From NCBI GenBank assembly GCA_963931925.1, contig OZ007582.1, positions 24,214,224 through 24,278,223 of the forward strand: a stretch of 64,000 nt of DNA. The letters are read 5' to 3'. This DNA comes from Onchidella celtica (taxonomy: Eukaryota > Mollusca > Gastropoda > Systellommatophora > Onchidiidae). Both the position numbers and the translations under genes were made by a program. Shown piece by piece: positions 23,601 through 33,619 of the stretch. A model generated the notes under the pieces. The model searched no databases and was not told where the DNA came from. It worked only from the letters and a program-made list of their open reading frames with translations. Within the stretch, counting starts at the first letter, position 1, and the number at the start of each line of letters is the position of its first letter.

Positions 23601-26600
23601 GTTCAGCATAGGGTAAGATGGCACATGTACAGTAACTATAACCTTTTATGTGAGCAACGTCACCTCAGCCTCTCATAGTGGGAGGCCATTATTTTATCAC
23701 AGATGTCAGCGTGTGAAGGATAAGGTAAATTTAAACACGAGCACATACACACAGGCACACACACACACATGTATCAAACATTTCTTTTATTTTCGTGATT
23801 GGGCTTGAAAAGTAAATTCCTCAGCCCTATACTCTCAAATTTATCATTCTCTCCATCATCTTCATTCTTACCTGAAAGAGTTAAGGAGCGCAAAATCCAA
23901 AGCCTTGTGTGTGTCTGTGTTTTGGCCCATAAACTGGATACTAGTGATACCCTGATACGTAAAACAAATGTTATAATTTTTCAATGAAGAGAATATTCTC
24001 ATCTCCAGTTTACCTACTTGACAAACAGACGAAAGGATTTCAAAGGAGATAACAAAATATGTAGACATTAGCGAAAGGTCATCTACCGCGCGCTGTTTGA
24101 GTTCCTGATCCACAGCAAAGGGAAAGTGAAACGATGTTCACTAATGGGGCAGGTTTCCATCTCTTTGCAATCCTCCTCCCCCCCCCCCCCTGTCAAAAGA
24201 CACAGGAAGGATCCCCTCCCCCCCCCCCCCCCCCAAATAATCTTTTTACCTACATTGTCCATTAATCTCTCACACGATTCAGCAAATCTGCCTTGAGTCC
24301 GCAGGACGAATGAATATGTATGTAGTACAGATTTTCTGATTGCCCAGGGCTAATACAGTAATAGCCCTTTGAACAAGGACCAACACTGACAGGGGCGATA
24401 ATCAAATAATCAGTGATTGCCCTCCGAATATTTATTCTAGAATTACTACGCTTTTCAGATCGAGCCCAACTCCATTTAGTCAGTTCAGTATTCTATTCTA
24501 CCTCGCTATTTGCGTTTGTTATAGTCCAACATCCCTCACCGAAATGTATCTTTATAGGGACCTACACCTTATAAACTGGTCCATAACCAGTGATTAACAA
24601 AGACGAAGAAGACTTGACTACACCCAGAAGCTAGCTTGGGCATAGCTTGTATTCGTCGAAGCGGCCCCGTAGACAGCAGAATAGTGGGGGAAAAAAAAAG
24701 ATTTAAATCAGTCTGACCTTACCTATGCATGTTTTTCACTATGCGGTGGTTTTCATCCTAATCGAAAGGTAAAGAGTCGAATGAAAGAGTTTGAGTTTTT
24801 TTTGTTTGTTTTGTTTGAGGTAATCTAAAAATAATTTACTCTACGCGCAGCAAGAGCTATCCAAGCTTAACAATATAATTATGTAGTCTAGATCTAGATA
24901 TAACTGTGATCAAAATCAGTCGAACGTATCAAGAACAGCAATTCACTTGATAGGTCGATCGAACCTATACCGCAACGGCAGATAGCCACTTCTCCGAGAT
25001 CGCTGCACATTGTTGAGTCACAGAGATGCCACTTAAGCACTTTCTGCCATTTAATGTTAATGTGTCCTCTTCGAGAAACTTTATGAGATGGTAGAATAAC
25101 AAAATCTCTGGCTATGAATATGACAATGAAAACTTGCCGTTCAAATTATATTTTCAAAATATGGATGAAAAATGTGCGTTTATAAGTCTGTCAGTATGAA
25201 TGAATGGTATTTTCAGATTAGTTTAGCTTGTAAATTGCTGCATTCCTGTACTCCTGTTAACAAGAACAGGCCGCGCGGCAGAGAACTCTTTAGATTTTGC
25301 AATGCATAGCACCCGTTTCATGGTTTTAGTCGCTTGTATGCATTTCTATGTGAATGTGATGTAGCGAAATGTCCTAAGCTTAATATACATGTAATGATCT
25401 TACTGGCTTTAATTCTGATTACCCTCTGCATAGGCCACGCTTCGCCCCTGAACACTGATGACACTGACTTACCCGTTTGAGTTCGGACTGGGTTTTGTAT
25501 TGGTTGAGAGCAAACTCCTCACGGACAGCAGCGGAGAAACATACTACGCTGAACTGGAAGGGCATGAGATCAATTATTCAATACATGTACGAATTAAAAA
25601 TGCAGAAATATATCGAGGGCTATCCATCAGGATGGGTTATGTCCAGTTTTATTCATTGCTCTTAAATGCCTGTAGATATCCAAGACACAAGGTGTGCGAC
25701 TTTATTTCATAACCCAGTAAAACTGTCAGTGTGAATTGTTGAAGTTATTGCAATTGTTTGAATTTTCATAAAGGTTTCAAAGTTCAGACTCGCTTTTCTC
25801 AATTTGACTATTTTGGACATAATACATTCTGGTTGCCAAACCTCGATATGAATAAATAGATAAGTAAATAAATAAATACGTAAATGAATAAATAAATAAA
25901 TCTTTTATTAGCAAAAAAAATTTTAAAAAATATATATACGTATTGGCGGGAGTATTTCACTGTAGTGCAATTTAGCCCCCTGTTTGCTCAACGCTCCAGA
26001 CTGAATGACGGTTTATAAAATGTTAAAATTTTTGTTCTCAGGTGCTAACTAATCTACCCAGCCTCTTTTATTTCGAAATATTGTGTTTCTTCAAGTTTCG
26101 TGCGATCGATCTTCTAAAAATGAGGTTATGGCGGTAAAATACAGTGATTTTTTTTCTTTGGTAAGTCCAACCCTCAGGTGATTATATTTGACAGGCTCTT
26201 ATATTGGTGCAGTTTCCCAAATAAATGATAGCCGATGAAAGAAATCTGAAAAGCACGGGTATGGACAGAAGTTTATGTCCATGACAGCAATCAAACTTGC
26301 GCCGACTATCCTAATCAGCAGTATTAAATATCCTAACCTGAAGCATTACGTGTCACAGAATTACACCGCAATATATCTAATAAGACAAGAAATGATTTCT
26401 TCAGAACTGTTCATTATTATAATGGAGCTAAAGAGAGAATTATAATATGTAAGTGCCTAAAATTTCGTGACTACCAGTCTACAAATTATGAACCTTCGCG
26501 TACTATCTCGATTTTTTACTAAACATTACGTGGGCACATCTATTTTGGATAAAATCCAGTCATTACTATTACTTATTTGCGATATTTTTTAGCCGCAAAA

Positions 26601-29600
26601 AAAAAAAAGAAAAGAGACATGTTTGTGAAGCAAAATAAAAAAAATGTGATCGGAAATTTCATTCTTCGCCTCTCTTAAAACTCTCACCCTGCGCGGGGCG
26701 GCAATTGTCGGTATTGACTTGCAAGCGCTCACGCCGCACGGGCGGCAAAAGTCGCCCAGGTCAAGCTGACCGCGCCACGCGCAAGCCCTATTTTCACGCG
26801 TCGGGTCACTGACCTTTTTGAGACGTAACCAGTGTTTTATATTGTTCACTGTATCTCTTCTAAATCAAACGCATTGTGACATGGACATGTTAACCAGTGA
26901 ACCACTGGTCGGAATTACAAAGACTAAGCTTTCAAAGGCTCTCCCCACACTTTCAAAAGATGTAACATCGACATGCGAACTGTTGCTCAACAAATTTGCA
27001 ATAATAATTATCTCATTTTCTCACAAGCTGACCACCATCTGGAGTTGTCTGTATCTAAGAACCAATCAGAAACAAGCTCTGAAATAATCTTTGCCCCAAA
27101 TGCCCACATTGGTTTATAAGTATGTGTCAATCAGGATGAAACACTTGTGTAGGGCTTGGGAGGGCGTGGCTTGTTATCACGCTTCGTTCTCACGAAAACT
27201 ACAGCTGTCAGCTTGGAATCATAAGTCAGATCATTGGTTAGAGACTGACAGACTAAGGTTTTGCTGGTTAATTCATTATCAAGCGTGATAAGGCATAGCA
27301 GCGAATGTTTTCATACCGATCAATAAAACCGAACCACGTGGACAGTGTATGTGGTCATCGTCTAGCGGCACGGGTCAGTGACCCCCATAGAAGTAGGAAG
27401 TACATAGAAGAGTAAGCTCTTCAGCAGAGAAAACTTCAATACTCCGCGGGCGCCGCCATTTTCTGTCGATGTAGGGCATAACGTAGTAACGGGAAGCGCC
27501 AAATGTAAACAAGCGAAGTACGCTCGTCGAGTCACTGCTAATTTTGTTTATGTTTATTTTCACTGCTGCATCTCTACCGGCGCTAGAATTATTTCACCAG
27601 CTCTTACAATCTTTAGTGACAGTTTTAAGTTTGATTTTGCGTTTTGGAAGTGGTTAATTAGTGTTCTTTACCCTAGCAGAAGTCACTGCCAGGTCGTTTG
27701 TTTCTGTTGCCTTAGTAAGTTAGGGCCTACATCGTATACACCCAGTCTCATATTATGATGGTTTCGTGTCTCTTTTCATTACTTGCACCAGCGTAGTTAT
27801 GAGTTTGATAGTAAGATCTTAATCTAGAAGAGGCGTGTCTAGCGTTCTTTACCCTAGCAGACCGCATGTCAGGTCACACTCCCATGTTTGCTCATGCATC
27901 ATTGATCATTGTTAATTGTTTTCTGTAATAAGTCTTTGTATCCACTCCCATTGAATACATGTAGTTTCATGCGTCCTTTCACCACTTGCATCAGTGTAGT
28001 TTGATTTTAATTGCTACTGTGCTAGATCTAAATCAGATGATGTAGCTCCAGAAGTGGTGGCATTCTTCTTTCCTCTAGCAGACTGCACTTGTCAGCTCAC
28101 ACCTCCACCTTGGTCATTGCTATGCATCATTGATCATTGTTACTTGTTTACTGTAATACATGTAATATTACATCTATCCAGTTCTCTACAAATTTCCTGG
28201 TTCTTTTCTGAAAGGATAACGGGTAGGCATAATTATATAATATGAATAAATTTGGACTCAGGATATTCTTGACTGTGTGGTCGGGATGCAAAGAACTCTA
28301 TGGGAAAGATTTAACGCTCAACATGATGGGCAATGTACTTAAGCTTTTTATGAACATTGGTACCCTGAATAAAAGAGTGGTCCAACTCCACCATTGTTGG
28401 AAGCTGAAATCTTATGAATTGTACAGCAGCTTGTACCTTGTAGTAGAAAACAGCTATAAGTTCCTCATGATAAAATAAGTAATTATTTCAGGTATCAAAA
28501 GTGTTTTTTTTAAATGTATTTCAAGTGATTGGTTGTTTATAGACAATCAAACCTCCCCTTACGTTCAAATAGCCTATAATCAAGATGTTATGAAACATTT
28601 TTATTTTTACAACAAACAATCATGTGCCATGTAAATATTAACAGAAACTAAAAATGATGACATCAATAACAGTAACAAACATTTGAAATTTCTTTCTCAT
28701 TATCATCTTTAAAAAAGGAAAAACATGCTATTTCAATTTCTGGAAGAAAACTTAAGGGTGAACTCTGTATGACTGGAACTGGGATTTAATGGCAGACTTA
28801 AAAGAGAGTATTAATTTTCTGTGACTGATTTCCAAAATTTCTTATAATGCTGACAGGGGGCACAAGAATGATTATGAGGGAAGAGGCGCAGAGCTGAAAA
28901 TAGTATCAGTGAATAATGAATTTGCATTAAAGCTGTCTTGTCTTGGTGAAGAGATACTTGATAAAGTTGTTTAATTTGTGTGTGTGTGTGTCAATTCTGT
29001 CAACAGGGTTAATTTGGTAAATCTTCAGTTGTACTTGATCTATTGGTCTGTTTCTTGGTGTGAAATTTCCTATCTGGTTGAGATAATAATCCTCAACATT
29101 CCTTTTTTTAAAAATTGCATTAATGGCACCCTATTTGGTGGGCTGATTAGTCTAATGACTCAAGTAAGTCCAAGTACTTACACTACAACTTAGTCCGTGC
29201 TTTTACTACAGCAGACAAAATTATCGTTTTTAAAAGAATGAACAATTTCAGCTTTTGTGGTGATTACTTGTAATTGTTTGTTTTTTAATGTCATGATCTT
29301 AAATACCATCGAAGACACCGTAATAATCACTCTTATCATCGATAGTGTGGGCTATGAAAGTGGTTGTAATCCACTTCAGTACCCCAACTTTTCCTAAACT
29401 GAAATCATGCGTCCATTGTTGTTATAGCACATATATACAGGTAATGAAAGGGTATTCTAAATCCTGGGTAAATTATTAGTATCTGGGTATATTTTAGAAT
29501 TATTTCATCTCCGAAGTCTATCAATTATTCTACTTTTGGGTGCAGACAAGAGAGATTGAGAAAGAGAGAGAAAGCGGTTAGGGCGGGGGTAGCTTTCCAA

Positions 29601-32600
29601 TCGATCTAGATCTAGAACGAAGGATCAGGTTATCATTGTTTAGAAATTATTCCATGAGGATAGTAAGAACTCAGATCTCTATGAATTTTATCGTTCAGTC
29701 GGTTTCATTGCCATGCCTTTCCATTTCCCCCTCCCCTTGTGCTACTGCTACTATTGCTAGTGTAGGTGACTGCTCGCTCGGTTCACGGCGCAGTGGGATC
29801 ACCCACTTGCCCTACACTGGCACCAAGATGGCGGCCCCCGCATTGACGAATACCGGATCCCCGTGCTTACTCTTCTATGTACTTCCTACTTCTATGGTGA
29901 CCCCAGATAAGATTCTCCGTGAGTAAGGTCACTGACCGGGCAGCGGGCTTTACGGGTAGCGCGCGGGGTATGGGTTAAGACATTTGCTGGTGAGAAATCA
30001 ACTTTACTACATCTAGGTAATGTGCACCGAATTGTGGCGTAATAATCAAGTCTTTGCATCGAATCCGATTGCCGTTATTAACGTGACCTAGATCTGGATG
30101 TACACTTAGGTTTGGTGCATGCAAAGAATTTGCGAGAGTAATCTTGCTCGGGTTGGCTAATATACATAATGCTGTTCAATCTGTGATCTGCACGTTGTGT
30201 CCTGTGATCTCATAGCTTACCTGATAACCGGATCTGGACTGAGACGCCAACTGGAAGCTTCCAATGACATCTGAGACAAACCTGAGCTGTTTGTCAAAAT
30301 TCTCTTGACCAATGGAACCAGAAGAATCCAGCAGGATGACCACATCAGAAAAACCTCGGCAGCCGGTGGTGGCTGGATAGATAGATAGATAGATAGACAG
30401 ATAGATAGATGGATGGATGGATGGATGGATGGATGGATGGATGGATGGATGGATGGATGGATGGATGGATGGATGGATGGATGGATGGATGGATGGATGG
30501 ATGGATGGATGGATGGATGGATGGATGGATGGATGGATGGATGGATGGATGGATGGATGGATGGATGGATGGATGGATGGATGGATGGATGGATGGATGG
30601 ATGGATGGATGGATGGATGGATGGATGGATGGATGGATGGATGGATGGATGGATGGATGGATGGATGGATGGATGGATGGATGGATGGATGGATGGATGG
30701 ATGGATGGATGGATGGATGGATGGATGGATGGATGGATGGATGGATGGATGGATGGATGGATGGATGGATGGATGGATGGATGGATGGATGGATGGATGG
30801 ATGGATGGATGGATGGATGGATGGATGGATGGATGGATGGATGGATGGATGGATGGATGGATGGATGGATGGATGGATGGATGGATGGATGGATGGATGG
30901 ATGGATGGATGGATGGATGGATGGATGGATGGATGGATGGATGGATGGATGGATGGATGGATGGATGGATGGATGGATGGATGGATGGATGGATGGATGG
31001 ATGGATGGATGGATGGATGGATGGATGGATGGATGGATGGATGGATGGATGGATGGATGGATGGATGGATGGATGGATGGATGGATGGATGGATGGATGG
31101 ATGGATGGATGGATGGATGGATGGATGGATGGATGGATGGATGGATGGATGGATGGATGGATGGATGGATGGATGGATGGATGGATGGATGGATGGATGG
31201 ATGGATGGATGGATGGATGGATGGATGGATGGATGGATGGATGGATGGATGGATGGATGGATGGATGGATGGATGGATGGATGGATGGATGGATGGATGG
31301 ATGGATGGATGGATGGATGGATGGATGGATGGATGGATGGATGGATGGATGGATGGATGGATGGATGGATGGATGGATGGATGGATGGATGGATGGATGG
31401 ATGGATGGATGGATGGATGGATGGATGGATGGATGGATGGATGGATGGATGGATGGATGGATGGATGGATGGATGGATGGATGGATGGATGGATGGATGG
31501 ATGGATGGATGGATGGATGGATGGATGGATGGATGGATGGATGGATGGATAGATAGGCAGAGAAATTTACAGACAGAGAGACAGTCAGTCGGGCAGACAG
31601 AGAGAACATGAATAAAACATGCCATTTATTCTCCATTCTTCCAGGACCTTCGGTCTATTGTCACTTCAACATCACCACTACGTCCATTTCGTCCATTTCC
31701 ATTCCTTGTTTTTCTCGGCAGTCCACATTTCAGCTCCTCCATCCCCGTCCCAAAATCCATTATTATTTCTACCCACTCCCCACACACACACGCACTTCAT
31801 ATTTCCCCCCTCTGATTGAGCTATTCCGTCTTGTAGTCATGTTTCTAATTCTGCCTTCAATAGTTCCAGTTCGCCAAATAGGTTTGTTTCACTACATATT
31901 TCTTTCTATATCGCAGCATTTGAAACACAAGCCAAACTTACGTTGGTTGGGCTGCTGTGGAACTTTATTGCCTGTAAAAGATAGACATGGTCAGCTTTAT
32001 TTTGATTTAAAAGAACGAGACAAATTTTAAAAAATCAACTCAGTTAAGCATTTTTATACAGCAGTCGTGATGAATTAACGATTTTTGCATAACTCAGACG
32101 TTATCTTCGGACATAAAACCCGGGGGGGGGGGGGGTGTAAAAAAAAAAAGCAATGCAAGTTGCTCTGTTTCTTTGAAATGTTTTACCATATTCACAAAGC
32201 ATCTTTAGCATTTTTTCAAAGTATTCTCCCTAAAGCCGTGTTTTCATGATTATGTGTACATGGAAACGCAAACGTCAAAAATCCACCAAGCAGTGAAAAG
32301 AAAGGTTATTTCCATACAACGTTTCCGTACAAATGAAAACATTCTTTCTATTTCACTATATAGAAAAAAATATTCAATGTTCTTTCACGTTAAGAGTAGT
32401 GGTTTATTTATTAATTTTTAATGGTTTGCTTTGTTTCTGTTTTCTCCTATCAAACTATTCAAAATACATTACAGTATGAATGTTTCTGTCCGAGAAACAC
32501 CGGAATCATTTCAAACTGCTACTCTCGAACTAAATATTGTGAAAGCCACAGAAAAACTGTGGGGTCGCAGCAAGGCCTGTAGGAAAGTCAAACTATTGCA

Positions 32601-33097
32601 AAAAGAAAAAGTTGTAGAGTCTATGTAGCAAAGCCTCACGACAGAAATAATGCCCAATCGATACAATAAAACGAAAAAAAAAAACAATTTAAAAAAAAAA
32701 AGGAAAGAGTTGTAGGTTAATGTAGCAAAGCCTCGCGTTTCTCTTTTTCTTTGCGTTTTATTGTATCGTTTTGGGTATTATTTCTTACGCGAGACTTTAT
32801 TACATAATGTACAACTTTTTCTTGTTGCCATATTTTGACTCCACTCTGGGACTAACCCCATCCTCCCCATGATTGATGTTGTTGCCAGTTCATCATCTTC
32901 TGCTGCATCATCATTTGTTGTTGCCAGTTTGCCATCATCTGTTGTTGTTGTTGTTGTTGTCCCTGCTGCCAGCCATTCATTCCCCAGTTCATCTGACCTT
33001 GACCCCCTCCATTACAGAGGTCACAGGCTTGTACCATGTTGGGCACAAGGAGTACAGCGAGAAGTGTCGCTCGTGACATCTTCATAATCAGGGTCAT
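17611..33097 (-). CDS. Secreted von Willebrand factor A domain protein (14 coding exons, 495 aa)
   Basis: Coding exons (minus): 33097-32857, 31971-31942, 30372-30221, 25553-25473, 23951-23872, 23542-23452, 22946-22775, 21993-21949, 21403-21297, 20869-20784, 20455-20380, 19513-19439, 18787-18635, 17709-17611. All have AG/GT borders and matching phases. An in-frame ATG at 33097 starts a signal peptide (residues 1-24, cleavage VQA/C25). A Met/Gln/Trp-rich low-complexity segment covers 29-80 and a short linker 81-94. A vWA domain covers about 95-281 with an intact MIDAS site: DSSGS (106-110), T180, D213. C95 and C281 probably tie its ends together, as is common in the family. Residues 299-390 are K/E/M-rich and probably helical or coiled coil; the tail adds cysteines 309, 396, 424 and 467. 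Secretion is inferred, with a divalent-metal-dependent protein ligand and a matrix, mucus or adhesive role possible. The exact orthologue is not recognised. Confidence 0.87.
21949..21993 (-). CDS. 45-nt symmetric exon of the vWA gene
   Basis: An acceptor CCGCAG and a donor GTAAGT flank 45 bases, phase 1 to phase 1. They encode a Gly/Ser-rich hinge ([14 protein letters not shown]) joining the vWA domain to the helical tail. Direct splicing of the neighbouring exons would also stay in frame. Confidence 0.8.
22597..22735 (-). repeat. SINE copy 3, 3' portion only
   Basis: This is the 3' part of the SINE at 9113-9492, in reverse orientation, with the same CCCATTTGGGAAATTTGC end. It lies in intron 7 of the vWA gene, about 40 bp from the splice donor of the preceding exon. 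Confidence 0.7.
27355..27480 (+). repeat. Short interspersed repeat, plus-oriented copy
   Basis: It shares CATAGAAGTAGGAAGTACAT and AGAAGAGTAAGC, then a GC-rich GCCGCCAT block and TGTAGGGC, with the reverse complement of 29800-29945. It begins with a box A-like CGTCTAGCGGC. Confidence 0.6.
27655..28190 (+). repeat. Diverged tandem array, about three units of 190-220 bp
   Basis: The phrases TTCTTTACCCTAGCAGA (27665, 27845) and TTCTTTCCTCTAGCAGACTG (28065) mark successive units. GCATCATTGATCATTGTTA and TTTACTGTAATA-like blocks recur in units two and three. Divergence is substantial. Confidence 0.6.
29800..29945 (-). repeat. Short interspersed repeat, minus-oriented copy
   Basis: This is the reverse-complement partner of 27355-27480. 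It carries about 26 extra bases between the GGTCACTGACC block and the CATAGAAGTAGGAAG block. Confidence 0.6.
30375..31552 (+). repeat. Tetranucleotide satellite (GATA)n-(GGAT)n
   Basis: A short GATA run (30375-30408) leads into about 1140 bp of uninterrupted GGAT units, roughly 285 copies, ending near 31550 in GATAGATAGG. The long frames on both strands (repeating MDGW, or SIHP on the other strand) are artefacts. The array fills most of intron 2 of the vWA gene. On the transcribed strand it is pyrimidine-rich (ATCC)n and runs to within a few bases of the exon 3 acceptor. Confidence 0.97.
31942..31971 (-). CDS. 30-nt microexon of the vWA gene
   Basis: The minus strand reads TTTTACAG, then 30 bases, then GTAAGT. 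It enters and leaves in phase 1 and encodes the Gln/Pro-rich linker [10 protein letters not shown] between the low-complexity segment and the vWA domain. Because it is symmetric, skipping would keep the frame. Confidence 0.8.
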
Positions 33098-33113
33098 AAC
33101 CTTCAAGTATGAT
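33098..33113 (-). other. Probable 5' UTR of the vWA gene, with upstream splice acceptor
   Basis: On the minus strand a pyrimidine-rich tract ends in CACTGATTACAG at 33114-33115. This gives 16 nt of leader before the ATG and suggests a further non-coding exon upstream. A TTG codon in frame at 33106 is not a likely start. Confidence 0.45.
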
Positions 33114-33384
33114 CTGTAATCAGTGTAGAGAAATTATTATTTTTTCCATGTTATAATTATAAGCGTGTCAAGAGTTGTAGTAACGTTTCCCTTTGGTGTG
33201 GGGGAGGGAATGAGGGTAAAAAAAAGTTTAAATTGTTTAGTGAGAAATATCTGAACCAGAACCTTCATGCAACTGATATATGTTCACTCTACATTTAGAC
33301 TGAGGCATTGTCACGACCAAATATAAAAAAAAGATCATTGTTAGTACACCAAACTGGTAGGCAAAGTTAATCCCAGTCTGTGCA

Positions 33385-33610
33385 GGCATGTTGGAATTTG
33401 GGGATTTTTCTCATATTTTCATGTCCCAGATCCTATGGTAGGTAGGATCAAGCACATAGTCTTCTCGGATAGGGACGAAAAAAGTCGGTGGGCCCGTGTG
33501 CACGTTAAAGATACTTTGGCGGTTGGAAATCGTGAAGAACAGGCCGTACAAGGCCGCTGTCTGGGCAAAATTGTAAAAAAGAAAAAAGAACCAACTAATC
33601 CCTACCACAG
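33385..33610 (+). repeat. SINE copy 4, lacking the tRNA-like head
   Basis: The body matches 9113-9492 (ATTTTTCTCATATTTTC, TTCTCGGATAGGGACGAAAA, CACGTTAAAGATAC, GGTTGGAAATCG, CAGGCCG). The box A/B head and the 3' part are absent or unrecognisable. Confidence 0.7.
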
Positions 33611-33619
33611 CAAGAAATA

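Larger units (their letters stand above)
25554..30220. other. Intron 3 of the vWA gene, repeat-rich
   Basis: This 4.7 kb intron separates the exon with the DSSGS motif from the next vWA exon. It contains AAAT-type runs near 25850-25905, a diverged tandem array (27655-28190) and an inverted pair of a short repeat (27355-27480 and 29800-29945). No independent gene was found inside it. Confidence 0.6.

Noticed and set aside
30176-31636. Very long open frames of SIHP or MDGW repeats on both strands (up to 486 aa)
   Set aside because: They are translations of the (GGAT)n satellite. Only the last part of the minus-strand frame (30221-30372) is a real exon, of the vWA gene.
32852-33106. First vWA exon as a complete 84-aa secreted Met/Gln-rich protein
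   Set aside because: The stop codon TAG overlaps a GTTAGT donor, and splicing there joins in phase to the 30-nt microexon and the vWA exon. The TTG at 33106 was also rejected as start in favour of the ATG at 33097.
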